64,000 nt of DNA. It comes from Streptomyces sp. NBC_00285. Lineage in GTDB: Bacteria; Actinomycetota; Actinomycetes; Streptomycetales; Streptomycetaceae. Where the stretch lies: assembly GCF_036174265.1 (NCBI RefSeq), contig NZ_CP108055.1, positions 4,526,001 to 4,590,000 on the forward strand, written 5' to 3'. Position 1 is the stretch's first letter; every line of letters starts with the position of its first letter. The position numbers and the translations under genes were made by a program. Below are positions 27,150-35,252 of the stretch, one piece after another. The notes beneath the pieces were generated by a model. The model worked only from the letters and a program-made list of their open reading frames with translations, was not told the origin of the DNA and ran no database searches.

Positions 27150-28360
27150 CGACGGTGCGGACCACTCCCGCCACCCCGCCGCCCCGGCTGCCGGTCCGCG
27201 ACAAGGCGGCGGCCCTGGGACGCGGCTGGGGCGGTGTCTCGCCCATGCTGACCCGGCTGGCCGCCGAGCGCGCCACCGGCGTCCTGGTGCGCGAGCGCGG
27301 CACGCTGCACCTCGCCGACGGCAAGGTGGTGCACGCCGAGAGCCCGGCCGCCCCCGGCGCCCACGTCCTCCTCGCCGCCCACGGCACCCTCGACGCCGAG
27401 GTCTGGCGCCGGGCCCTGGCCGAGAGCGCGGCGAGCGCCGCGGGTGCCGCGGATGCCGGAAACCCCGAGAGCGCCGGGCTCGCGGGCGGCGCCGGGATCG
27501 TCGGAACCGGAGCCCATCGCCTCACCGGCGCGGACGTCGTGCACCATGCGGGCCGCCGGCTGGTCGAGGACGGGCTGCTCACCCCGGGTGCCCTGGAGAT
27601 GTGCCGGCTGACCGCCCTGTACGACGCGGCGTACTTCGCGCTCGCCCCGAGCAGCAGCCCGGGCCGCTTCCGCTACGGCACCGAGGACGGGCCCGGCGCC
27701 CCCGGCGGCGAACCCGACGCGCTCGTCGGCGAACACGGCAGCGCACGGGCCGGCGAACCCGGCGGTGTCCACGGCGACGCCCTCACCGGTCCCGGCATCC
27801 CGCATCCCGTCCCGGTCGCCGCCCTGGAGCGCGAGACACTGCGGCGGCGTGACCTGCTGCACCGCATCTGGCCGCACGCGTTGCCGGACGAGGTGCCGCT
27901 GACCCGCGAGTACCGCCCCGCGACCCCGCCGATCCCGGCCCGGCGGCAGGCCGTACTGGCCCTCGTGGACGGCGTCCGCACGGCATCGGACATCGCCCGC
28001 GCGCTGGGCCGCCCGGCGTTCCACACCCTGGTCGACCTACGGCGGCTGGTGGCGGCCGGGGCCGTCTCGCCGTGCCCGCTGCCGGGCCCGCTGGCCGAGG
28101 CGATGGCGGGCCCGTGGTCCGGAGCACCACCCGAGCCGATGCCCGGAGCAATGCCCGGAGCAATGCCCGGACCGATGTCCGGATCGTTGCCCGGTCAGCC
28201 GCCCGGTCAGCTGCCCGTAGCGGTACCCGGACCGATGCCGGGGCAGCTGACCGGCCCCGAAGTCACCCGTCCCCCCGTCGATCTCGTCGGCAGCGTCGCG
28301 CCCGTCGATCCCCACATCACGTTGCTGAAGAGGCTCAGGGATGCGCTGGAGGCCCTTTGA
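27146..28360 (+). CDS. DUF4388 (PATAN-like) domain protein with Met-Pro-Gly repeats
   Basis: A 404-residue cytoplasmic protein overlapping the preceding gene by four bases. Residues about 30-85 fit DUF4388, with A-T-G-V-L-V-R and the turn L-H-L-A-D-G-K-V-V-H-A. A middle helical region (about 255-310) has R-R-Q-A-V-L-A-L-V-D-G-V-R-T-A-S-D-I-A, resembling the winged-helix part that often follows DUF4388. The C-terminal part carries degenerate M-P-G-x repeats encoded by a 12-base tandem repeat. DUF4388 proteins often accompany gliding or GTPase switches. Function here is unknown. Confidence 0.75.
   Translation: MTTVRTTPATPPPRLPVRDKAAALGRGWGGVSPMLTRLAAERATGVLVRERGTLHLADGKVVHAESPAAPGAHVLLAAHGTLDAEVWRRALAESAASAAGAADAGNPESAGLAGGAGIVGTGAHRLTGADVVHHAGRRLVEDGLLTPGALEMCRLTALYDAAYFALAPSSSPGRFRYGTEDGPGAPGGEPDALVGEHGSARAGEPGGVHGDALTGPGIPHPVPVAALERETLRRRDLLHRIWPHALPDEVPLTREYRPATPPIPARRQAVLALVDGVRTASDIARALGRPAFHTLVDLRRLVAAGAVSPCPLPGPLAEAMAGPWSGAPPEPMPGAMPGAMPGPMSGSLPGQPPGQLPVAVPGPMPGQLTGPEVTRPPVDLVGSVAPVDPHITLLKRLRDALEAL
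28139..28250 (+). repeat. 12-base tandem repeat inside the DUF4388 gene
   Basis: About nine units related to CCCGGAGCAATG run in phase with the reading frame and encode Met/Leu-Pro-Gly-x tetrapeptides. The first three units are nearly identical and later ones diverge. Because the period is a multiple of three, changes in copy number would keep the frame. Confidence 0.8.
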
Positions 28361-28394
28361 ACGGCAGCGGTTCCGCGCCGAGAGGAGAGACCTG

Positions 28395-28961
28395 ATGGCA
28401 GCAGCGCAGGACGGGATCCTGGAGGAGCTGCGTCGGCTCAGAGCCCGTGTGCCGCAGCTCACGGGCGCCCTCGCGGCCGACGTCGACGGTCTCGTCCTGG
28501 CCCAGGACACCCCGGGCGTCGACCCGGAGACCGTGGCCGCGCTCACCGGGGCCACCCGGGCACTGGCCGCACAGCTGGCCGACGAGACCGGCCAGGGGGA
28601 CCTGCGCGAACTCCTCGTGCGTGGCGTGTACGGCTATGTCGCCACGTACGCGGCGGGCGCCGGGGCCGTCGTCACGCTGCTCGCCCAGGACCGCGTCAAC
28701 GTCGGCCGCCTGCACCTGGAGGGCCGGCGGGCGGGCGCCCGGATCGGGGAGCTCGTCGACTTCGCCGCGACCGACCCCACCGGCCCCACCGGCCCCACCG
28801 AACAGTCCGAACGGACCGAACACACCGAGACCACCACGAAGGCGCCCGCGAAACCCGCTCCGGCACGTGCCAGAGCGGCCCGCACGTCCCGGGCCAAGCC
28901 CACGGACACCCGCGCCACGGCCACCGCTCCGACGGTGGCCCGCACCACCACCGAAAGTTGA
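28395..28961 (+). CDS. Roadblock/LC7 domain protein with basic Ala/Thr-rich tail
   Basis: A 188-residue protein; ATG 28395 has AGAGGAGAG upstream. Residues 1-120 fit a Roadblock domain: L-E-E-L-R-R-L-R-A-R-V-P helix, A-A-D-V-D-G-L-V-L-A-Q-D strand, and a long central helix with A-A-Q-L-A-D-E. The last 65 residues are low-complexity (Thr, Ala, Arg, Lys, Pro), possibly a flexible or nucleic-acid-contacting tail. It is third in the four-gene operon. Confidence 0.8.
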   Translation: MAAAQDGILEELRRLRARVPQLTGALAADVDGLVLAQDTPGVDPETVAALTGATRALAAQLADETGQGDLRELLVRGVYGYVATYAAGAGAVVTLLAQDRVNVGRLHLEGRRAGARIGELVDFAATDPTGPTGPTEQSERTEHTETTTKAPAKPAPARARAARTSRAKPTDTRATATAPTVARTTTES

Positions 28962-28982
28962 GAGAACCGAGGAGACACAGTC

Positions 28983-29357
28983 ATGGCCAACACCGAAACC
29001 GCACTGAAGGAGGCCCTCGCCTCCATCGAGGGCGCGACCGGCGTCGCCCTCGTCGACTACACCAGCGGCATGGCGCTCGGCACGATGGGCGGCAGCAAGG
29101 GCTTCGACCTGAACGTGGCCGCCGCCGGCAACACCGACGTGGTCCGCGCGAAGATGCGCACGATGGAGCACCTCGGGCTCAAGGGCCAGATCGAGGACAT
29201 CCTGATCACCCTGTCCGACCAGTACCACCTGATCCGCCTGATCGCCGGGCGCGGCGGCAACGGGCTCTTCCTCTACCTGGTCCTCGACGCCAAGAGGTCC
29301 AACCTGGCGATGGCCCGCCACCAGCTGAAGGCGATCGAAGCGGACCTGGAGGTGTGA
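28983..29357 (+). CDS. Roadblock/LC7 domain protein (MglB/CvnB-like)
   Basis: A 124-residue protein preceded by GAGGAGA. It is a clean single Roadblock domain with G-V-A-L-V-D-Y-T-S-G-M-A-L-G, a central helix and E-D-I-L-I-T-L, then G-L-F-L-Y-L-V-L-D and a closing amphipathic helix. Conservon CvnB proteins look similar but are normally followed by a DUF742 protein and a small GTPase, neither of which is present. It is the last gene of the operon before a double hairpin. Confidence 0.85.
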   Translation: MANTETALKEALASIEGATGVALVDYTSGMALGTMGGSKGFDLNVAAAGNTDVVRAKMRTMEHLGLKGQIEDILITLSDQYHLIRLIAGRGGNGLFLYLVLDAKRSNLAMARHQLKAIEADLEV

Positions 29358-29428
29358 CCGAGCGCTAAGGGGGGCGTGTTTCGAAGGTCCCTCCTGCCTG
29401 GAAGGCATCCCGGCCGCGTTGCCGGACT

Positions 29429-29497
29429 CGCCCCCGATACACCCGGTATCGGGGGCGGCCCGGCGCCGTGCGCTCGCACGCACCGGACGGCGCCGGG
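29429..29497. terminator. Two consecutive hairpins between convergent genes
   Basis: The first stem is 12 bp (29429-29440 with 29446-29457, loop ACCCG). The second is 11 bp (29459-29469 with 29487-29497), with a nested GTGCG/CGCAC. Placed between the Roadblock operon and the leftward membrane gene, they can terminate both. Confidence 0.8.
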
Positions 29498-29525
29498 GCC
29501 GACGCCGCTCCTGCCGAAACCCGCC

Positions 29526-30119
29526 CTACACCAGTGCCGCGCTGCGGCGGCGCGACCCGCCGGGGGCCGCGTCGCCCGCCGCGATACCCGTGCCGCGGTA
29601 CGCCTTCACCGTCTTGCCGGCCGGGCGCCCGCCGTTCGCGGCGAGCCAGTCGACCCGCACCCACAGCAGCGCGTCGCCGGCCCGCTCCTGCCGTCCCAGC
29701 CAGGCGGCCTTGAGCATGAGTCCCGTACCGCACCCGGCGAGCAGCATGCCGCCCGCGACGGGCACGGCGAACGAACTCAGCAGTGCCACCAGCCAGGCCC
29801 CCAGCAGCCACCAGCGGTGTCCCCGGCGCCAGTTGCGCACACTGACCGCACGGTCCTGGAGCACGTCGTGCTTCCCGGCCCGGGCGGCCGCCCGCCCGAG
29901 TGTCGTGTACCGCTCGCGACGGCTGTACGACACCACGGCCGCGGCGACGATGAACAGCGCCGCTCCCGCCATCACGCCGATCCGGCGTCCGGTCAGCCCC
30001 GGCACCAGCAGCCCGATCCCCGCCGCGAACACCCCGAGCCACCACAGCGGCGCCGCCCCGGCGCGCACGACGACGGCCACCCGGGCCAGCCCTTGAGCCC
30101 TGCGATCTCCGTGTGCCAC
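29526..30119 (-). CDS. Four-helix membrane protein, hypothetical
   Basis: A 197-residue protein with GTG 30119 and AGGAGG upstream. Four hydrophobic helices are visible (about 23-43, 48-66, 102-118, 120-137); the segment R-Y-T-T-L-G-R-A-A-A-R-A-G-K-H joins the pairs. The C-terminal part is cytoplasmic and basic. I do not recognise the family. Confidence 0.7.
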   Translation of the reverse strand: MAHGDRRAQGLARVAVVVRAGAAPLWWLGVFAAGIGLLVPGLTGRRIGVMAGAALFIVAAAVVSYSRRERYTTLGRAAARAGKHDVLQDRAVSVRNWRRGHRWWLLGAWLVALLSSFAVPVAGGMLLAGCGTGLMLKAAWLGRQERAGDALLWVRVDWLAANGGRPAGKTVKAYRGTGIAAGDAAPGGSRRRSAALV

Positions 30120-30203
30120 GTCCTGCCTCCTCGTCGTCCCGGCACAGTCCTGATGGGCGGGGAGGGTAACGAGCGAACGTGAGACAAGGCTGAGAAAGGC
30201 CCG

Positions 30204-31064
30204 CTATTCCACGAACAGTCCTCGCGCCGCGGCCCCGGCGTCGAACTGCTCCAGCCGGGCCTGCGCGTCCGGCAGCTCGTCGCACATCGCCTCCAGCAGC
30301 ACCCGGCCCAGCAGCATCGGCGCGCAGGCGGTGTCGAAGGCGAGGCCGGTGCCGACCGCGGCGGGCAGGAGGAGGTCGGAGACCTTGGCGACCGGTGCGA
30401 AGGCGGAGTCGGCGACCGTGACGACACTCAGGCCGGCCTCCTTGGCGTAGGCGAGCGTGTCCACGACCTCACGGGGATGCCGGGGCAGCGCGAAGCACAG
30501 CAGCGTCGAGGCGCCCGCGCGGACGGCGGCGTCGATGCGGTCGTGGATCATCGTGCCGCCCTCGTTGAGCAGCCGTACGTCCGGGTGGACCTTGGCGGCG
30601 AAGTACGCGAAGCCGTACGCCTGGGAGGCCGCGGCCCGCAGCCCGAGGACCGGCAGCGGGCGGGAGGCGGCCAGCAGCCGGCCGGCCCTCTGCACCGGCC
30701 GCGGGTCGGCGAGGATCTCCGCCAGGTGCCTCAGGTTCTCGATCTCGGCCTCGACGGCCTGCTGGTACTCGTTGTACGACGCGGAGGCCGCCGTCTGTTC
30801 GGCGGGTGTGACCTCGCGCAGGTGCCGGCGCAGCGCGGGGTAGCCGTCGAAGCCGAGGGCGACGGCGAAGCGGGTGACGGAGGGCTGGCTGACCCCGGCG
30901 AGTTCGGCCAGCTCCACGCTGGACAGGAACGGCACGTCGGCGGCGCGCCGCACCATGCTGTGCGCGATGCGCCGCTGGGTCGGCGTGAGCCGATGCCCCT
31001 CGAACAGCGCCTGTAGACGTCCCGCGGGAGTGTCCGCCACACCCGCACCGGCCATGTCGCTCAT
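30204..31064 (-). CDS. RpiR-family transcriptional regulator
   Basis: A 286-residue regulator; ATG 31064 overlaps the lyase stop. The N-terminal helix-turn-helix is L-S-S-V-E-L-A-E-L-A-G-V-S-Q-P-S-V-T-R-F-A, and the C-terminal SIS (sugar isomerase) domain spans about 125-260 with G-L-R-A-A-A-S-Q-A and C-F-A-L-P-R-H-P-R-E. SIS domains bind phosphosugars or related effectors. Translational coupling to the ammonia-lyase-like gene suggests that it controls that gene, and perhaps the divergent transporter. Confidence 0.9.
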   Translation of the reverse strand: MSDMAGAGVADTPAGRLQALFEGHRLTPTQRRIAHSMVRRAADVPFLSSVELAELAGVSQPSVTRFAVALGFDGYPALRRHLREVTPAEQTAASASYNEYQQAVEAEIENLRHLAEILADPRPVQRAGRLLAASRPLPVLGLRAAASQAYGFAYFAAKVHPDVRLLNEGGTMIHDRIDAAVRAGASTLLCFALPRHPREVVDTLAYAKEAGLSVVTVADSAFAPVAKVSDLLLPAAVGTGLAFDTACAPMLLGRVLLEAMCDELPDAQARLEQFDAGAAARGLFVE

Positions 31065-32764
31065 GCCTCGCTCCCCCTCCAGATCTGCGTGAACCGGTCG
31101 AGCAGTGCGACCGCGGCCGTCACGTCGCCCGTGAGCGGCCGGTCGGCCGGGTCGTCGTCGAGCACCGCCTCGGCGAGCTCCAGCGCGCGGCCCACCGGAA
31201 GGTCCGGGCCGGGCCGCAGGTCGCGCTGGCGCAGCGCCCGTACGGCGGCGACGAGTTCGCAGCCGACGACGAGACGGTACGCGCCGCACGCGCGCAGTGT
31301 CTGGCGGGCGGCGAGCGAGGCGAAGCTGGCCTGCTCCTCGACGCCCCGGGAGAGTACAGCGTGGCCGAGCGAGGCGGGCGCGGAGAAGGCCCGCAGATCT
31401 CCGAGGGCGGCGCCGGCGGCGTACTCCAGGATCATCACGCCGGAGGAGGCGGGCTCCTGGTCGGCGAGGAAGGGCCGCAGGCGGGTGAAGGCGGGCTCGT
31501 TGAGCGTGGAGAGCCGGGAGGTGGAGAGGCGGGCGACCTGGGTGAGCGCCAGCCTGAAGTGGTCCAGGGCGAGGGCGAGTTGGGCTTGGTAGAAGCCGCC
31601 GTGGTGGTAGGCGGCCATGTCCTCGGGGCAGATGAGGGGGTTCTCGGCGGCGGCGTTGATCTCGATGGCTAGGACCTCCTCCAGGACGTCGGCGGCGTCG
31701 TGTGCCGGCCCGTGGATCTGGGGCAGGCAGCGGAAGCCGTACGGGTCCTGGATCCGGCCCAGCGGCGGGGTGGGCCGGTCCTCCGCCCCGATCAACTCCC
31801 GCATCTTCCGGGCCACTTCGGAGGAGCCGCGGTGCGGCCGGGCGGCGTGCACGGGGGCGGCGTACGCCTCGTGCGATCCGTCCACGGCGAGCAGCGACAG
31901 GGCGCCGACGATCTGCGTGGCCTCGATGAGCCCGCGCAGTTCGTGCAGGGCGAGGGCGGCCTGGCCGAGGGTGAGGGCGTTGCTGCTGATGAAGGCGAGG
32001 GCGTCGTTGTTGTCGAGCGACTGGGGCTCGGGGGCGCCGGTCACCTCACGCGCCCCGCCTGAAGCACCGGCTCCCCGGCCACCACGAGCGCCCGCAGCCG
32101 AACCCGCACCCGCACCGACCGCGACGTCCGCGCCCGAGCCGAGCGAGCCTCCCGCGCCCGACCCGCCGGAGACAGAACCCCCGGCGGCATCAGCCACCCG
32201 CACCTCGGCGCCCCCCGGCCCCCCGGCGTTCCGCCAGGGATGCTCCCCCACCAGCGCCAGCCCCGCCTGGGCCAGCGCCGCGATGTCCCCGGTGCCCACG
32301 GACCCGAACTCGTTGACCACCGGGTAGGCGCCGCTCTCCAGCGCCTCGCACAGCGCCGTCACCACGGTCGGCCGCAGTCCCGCGCCCCCCGCGAGCAGCT
32401 GGTTGGCCCGTACCGCGAGCATCGCGCGGACCTGCCGGGCGGGTAGTTCCTCGCCGATGGCACCGGCGTGGCTGCGCAGCAGCCGCAGGCCGTGCTCGGC
32501 GGCCGTGTCGGTGGGCACGTCCTCGTTCCGGTTGGCGCCGACGCCGGTCGAGCGGCCGTAGACGCGCCCGGTCGCGGCGATCTGCCGGGCGGCGTCCCAG
32601 GACTCGTTCACCCGCTTCATCGCCTCGGTCCCGGCCACCGGTCGGGCGGTTCCGTCGGCGAGAGCGACGACATCCGCGACGGCCAGCCCGATCCCGTCGA
32701 GGACCACGAGACCGGTGCGCCCGACCGGCACGACATACAAGGTGTCCACGATTCGAGACGACAT
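31061..32764 (-). CDS. Aromatic amino acid/histidine ammonia-lyase family protein without MIO motif
   Basis: A 567-residue member of the HAL/PAL family, ATG 32764. Family elements present are Y-G-x-S-T-G-V-G with the catalytic Tyr69, Q-D-P-Y-G-F-R-C-L-P-Q, and E-N-P-L-I. The cofactor-forming A-S-G triad, normally in G-S-x-G-A-S-G-D, is replaced by G-T-G in G-S-V-G-T-G-D (154-160), one residue shorter. An extra Gly/Ala/Ser-rich stretch (about 181-245) is inserted just after. The N-G-T segment also differs (S-S-N). The MIO prosthetic group should not form as in classical lyases, so hutH is not assigned. The frame is intact. Confidence 0.85.
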   Translation of the reverse strand: MSSRIVDTLYVVPVGRTGLVVLDGIGLAVADVVALADGTARPVAGTEAMKRVNESWDAARQIAATGRVYGRSTGVGANRNEDVPTDTAAEHGLRLLRSHAGAIGEELPARQVRAMLAVRANQLLAGGAGLRPTVVTALCEALESGAYPVVNEFGSVGTGDIAALAQAGLALVGEHPWRNAGGPGGAEVRVADAAGGSVSGGSGAGGSLGSGADVAVGAGAGSAAGARGGRGAGASGGAREVTGAPEPQSLDNNDALAFISSNALTLGQAALALHELRGLIEATQIVGALSLLAVDGSHEAYAAPVHAARPHRGSSEVARKMRELIGAEDRPTPPLGRIQDPYGFRCLPQIHGPAHDAADVLEEVLAIEINAAAENPLICPEDMAAYHHGGFYQAQLALALDHFRLALTQVARLSTSRLSTLNEPAFTRLRPFLADQEPASSGVMILEYAAGAALGDLRAFSAPASLGHAVLSRGVEEQASFASLAARQTLRACGAYRLVVGCELVAAVRALRQRDLRPGPDLPVGRALELAEAVLDDDPADRPLTGDVTAAVALLDRFTQIWRGSEA

Positions 32765-32841
32765 AAGACAGTAACTCCCCTCAAACCGGACGATCGATCT
32801 TGCTCTTCGGTCATCCGTAACCGCGGATTAACACCAGGCCG

Positions 32842-32872
32842 TTGACAATCCATTCAGCTACAGAGAACTCTG
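32842..32872. promoter_or_regulatory. TTGACA element and 12-base palindrome in divergent region
   Basis: A perfect TTGACA lies at 32842-32847, and CAGAG-AA-CTCTG at 32861-32872, between the lyase-like gene and the transporter operon. The palindrome falls where a -10 region would be, as expected of an operator; I could not identify a clear -10 hexamer. Confidence 0.35.
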
Positions 32873-32906
32873 CATGACGTTATACAGCCGGGCAAGGGAC
32901 AACCAC

Positions 32907-33941
32907 ATGATCCAGTTCGACGCGGTCCACAAACGCTTCCCCAACGGCACGACAGCAGTGCACGACCTCACCCTCGACATGCCGGAAGGCGGCGTGACCG
33001 TCCTCGTCGGATCCTCCGGTTGCGGCAAGACGACCACCCTCAGGATGATCAACCGGATGGTCGAGCCGACCTCCGGCACCATCAAGGTCGGTGGCAAGGA
33101 TGTCACCCGCCAGGACGCGGCCGAACTGCGGCGCTCCATCGGGTACGTCATCCAGCAGTCGGGCCTCTTCCCGCACCGCACGGTCCTGGACAACATCGCC
33201 ACGGTCCCGCTCCTGCTGGGCCACGGCCGCCGCAAGGCCCGTGCGCGGGCGGCGGAACTGCTGGAGACCGTCGGCCTGACCGCCGACGCCGGCAAGCGCT
33301 ACCCGCACCAGCTCTCCGGCGGCCAGCAGCAGCGCGTCGGCGTCGCCCGCGCCCTGGCCGCCGACCCGCCGGTGCTGCTCATGGACGAGCCCTTCGGCGC
33401 GGTCGACCCGGTCGTGCGCACTCAGCTCCAGGACGAACTGCTGCGACTCCAGAAGGAGTTGAACAAGACCATCGTCTTCGTCACGCACGACATCGACGAG
33501 GCGGTCCGGCTCGGCGACCGCATCGCGATCTTCCGCACCGGCGGTCACCTCGTCCAGTGCGCCCCGCCCACCGAACTCCTCGCCCGTCCGGCCGACGACT
33601 TCGTGGCCGACTTCCTCGGCGCCGAGCGCGGCCTCAAGCTGCTCTCGCTGAAGACCCTGGCCGAGGTCCCGCAGGGCCCGGCGCCGCACGACAGCGGCTG
33701 GACCCTCATGCTCGACGCCGGCGACAGGCCCCTGCACTGGTCCTCGAAGGACGCCGAGATCCCCGTACGGCCGCTGCGGGACGGCGACTCCCTGCTCGCG
33801 GCCCTCAACGAGTCCGTCTCCTCCCCGACCGGCCTGGTCGCCCGCGTCGACGCCGACGGCGTGCTCACCGGCGTCACGTCCCGTGACGACATCCACCGGC
33901 ACGCGGGCCGGGCGCACTCGGAAGCCCGGGTGGTCGTATGA
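32907..33941 (+). CDS. Osmoprotectant ABC transporter ATP-binding protein (OpuCA/ProV type)
   Basis: A 344-residue ATPase; ATG 32907 has AAGGGAC upstream. It shows Walker [11 protein letters not shown] loop, signature L-S-G-G-Q-Q-Q-R, Walker [12 protein letters not shown] and H loop V-T-H-D. Beyond the ATPase core, residues about 240-340 form a divergent CBS-like tail, including [12 protein letters not shown], as in OpuA/OpuC ATPases that sense ionic strength. It energises uptake of glycine betaine, choline or similar solutes through the two permeases that follow. Confidence 0.93.
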   Translation: MIQFDAVHKRFPNGTTAVHDLTLDMPEGGVTVLVGSSGCGKTTTLRMINRMVEPTSGTIKVGGKDVTRQDAAELRRSIGYVIQQSGLFPHRTVLDNIATVPLLLGHGRRKARARAAELLETVGLTADAGKRYPHQLSGGQQQRVGVARALAADPPVLLMDEPFGAVDPVVRTQLQDELLRLQKELNKTIVFVTHDIDEAVRLGDRIAIFRTGGHLVQCAPPTELLARPADDFVADFLGAERGLKLLSLKTLAEVPQGPAPHDSGWTLMLDAGDRPLHWSSKDAEIPVRPLRDGDSLLAALNESVSSPTGLVARVDADGVLTGVTSRDDIHRHAGRAHSEARVVV

Positions 33942-34579
33942 CCATCGACTGGTCGTGGATCTCCGGCCACACCGACGACCTGACCACCCTGACGGTCTCC
34001 CACCTCCAGGCAGCCCTGAGCGCCGTCTTCTTCGGCCTGCTGATCAGCCTGCCCCTCGCCGTGGTGGCCCACCGGGTCCGCCCGCTGCGCGGCTTCCTGC
34101 TCGGGCTCTCGAACGTCCTGTTCACGATCCCGTCGATCGCGATCTTCGTGCTCCTGCTGCCGATCAGCGGTCTGACCCGCACCACGACCGTCATCGGTCT
34201 GACCGTCTACACGCTGGTCGTGCTGCTGCGGAACACCGTCGAGGGCCTCGACTCGGTCCCCGCGAAGACGAAGGAGGCAGCGAAGGCGATGGGCACCCGC
34301 CCCCTGCGCACGCTCCTCACCGTCGAACTCCCCCTCGCACTCCCCGTGATCATGGCGGGCGTGCGGATCGCGACCGTCATGTCGATCTCCCTCGTCTCCG
34401 TCGCCACCTACATCGGCGACGGCGGCCTCGGCCAGCTCTTCACCGACGGCTTCCAGCGCGACTTCCCGACCCCGGTGATCGTGGGCGTGGTCCTCACGCT
34501 CCTGCTCGCCGTGGTCGCCGACGCCCTGCTGGTGGCCCTCCAGTACGTCCTGACCCCGTGGCGGCGGAGGCGAGCCTGA
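33938..34579 (+). CDS. Osmoprotectant ABC transporter permease 1
   Basis: A 213-residue membrane protein overlapping the ATPase gene by four bases (ATGA). Five hydrophobic helices are visible, with the ATPase-contact loop E-A-A-K-A-M-G-T-R-P-L-R-T-L-L-T-V-E-L-P-L-A and the late G-D-G-G-L-G-Q-L-F segment typical of OpuCB/OpuCD subunits. It forms the channel with the next permease. Confidence 0.92.
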   Translation: MTIDWSWISGHTDDLTTLTVSHLQAALSAVFFGLLISLPLAVVAHRVRPLRGFLLGLSNVLFTIPSIAIFVLLLPISGLTRTTTVIGLTVYTLVVLLRNTVEGLDSVPAKTKEAAKAMGTRPLRTLLTVELPLALPVIMAGVRIATVMSISLVSVATYIGDGGLGQLFTDGFQRDFPTPVIVGVVLTLLLAVVADALLVALQYVLTPWRRRRA

Positions 34580-34580
34580 C

Positions 34581-35243
34581 ATGTACGAACTCCTCAAGAA
34601 CCTCGGCGACTGGCTGACCAGCGGCGCGAGCTGGTCCGGTACCGACGGCATCGCCCACCGGCTCGCCGAGCACCTGCAGTACTCGCTGCTGGCCACCCTC
34701 GTCGCGGCCGCGATCGGCCTCCCCCTCGGCCTGCTGATCGGCCACACCGGCAAGGGCGCCTTCGTCGCGATCAACCTCGCGTCCTTCGGCCGTGCCCTGC
34801 CCACCGTCGGCCTGGTGGTGCTGGTCTTCCTGGCCGGCGGGCTGTCCATGCTGCCGGTCTACGTCGCCCTGGTCGCCCTCGCGGTCCCGGCGATCGTCAC
34901 CAACACCTACGCCGGCATGACGGCCGTGGACCCGGACGTGAAGGACGCCGCCCGCGGCCAGGGCATGCGCGGCCACCAGGTCCTCCTCCAGGTCGAACTG
35001 CCCCTCGCGCTCCCCCTGATCATGACCGGCCTGCGCCTGGCACTGATCCAGGTCGTCGCCACGGCGACCATCGCGGCCTACGTCTCCTTCGGCGGCCTCG
35101 GCCGCTACGTCTTCGACGGCCTCGCCCAGCGCGACCTCGTCCAGGTCCTCGGCGGTGCGGTGCTGGTCGCCGTGGTCGCCGTGACCCTCGACCTGCTGCT
35201 CTCCGGCCTCCAGCGCCTCCTCTTCCGCCACCGCACCGCCTAG
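34581..35243 (+). CDS. Osmoprotectant ABC transporter permease 2
   Basis: A 220-residue permease starting one base after the previous stop. It has about six helices and the E-A-A-like loop D-A-A-R-G-Q-G-M-R-G-H-Q-V-L-L-Q-V-E-L-P-L-A-L-P-L, followed by F-G-G-L-G-R-Y-V-F. Two distinct permeases plus one ATPase and one binding protein match the OpuC layout. Confidence 0.92.
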   Translation: MYELLKNLGDWLTSGASWSGTDGIAHRLAEHLQYSLLATLVAAAIGLPLGLLIGHTGKGAFVAINLASFGRALPTVGLVVLVFLAGGLSMLPVYVALVALAVPAIVTNTYAGMTAVDPDVKDAARGQGMRGHQVLLQVELPLALPLIMTGLRLALIQVVATATIAAYVSFGGLGRYVFDGLAQRDLVQVLGGAVLVAVVAVTLDLLLSGLQRLLFRHRTA

Positions 35244-35252
35244 GGACCCCAG

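Noticed and set aside
26736-29357. Conservon (cvn) operon
   Set aside because: The histidine-kinase-like CvnA, DUF742 CvnC and GTPase CvnD are all missing; only Roadblock-type proteins are shared.
31061-32764. Naming the lyase-like gene hutH because hut genes are nearby
   Set aside because: It lacks the A-S-G cofactor triad, carries a large insertion, and is coupled to an RpiR regulator and not to the hut operon.
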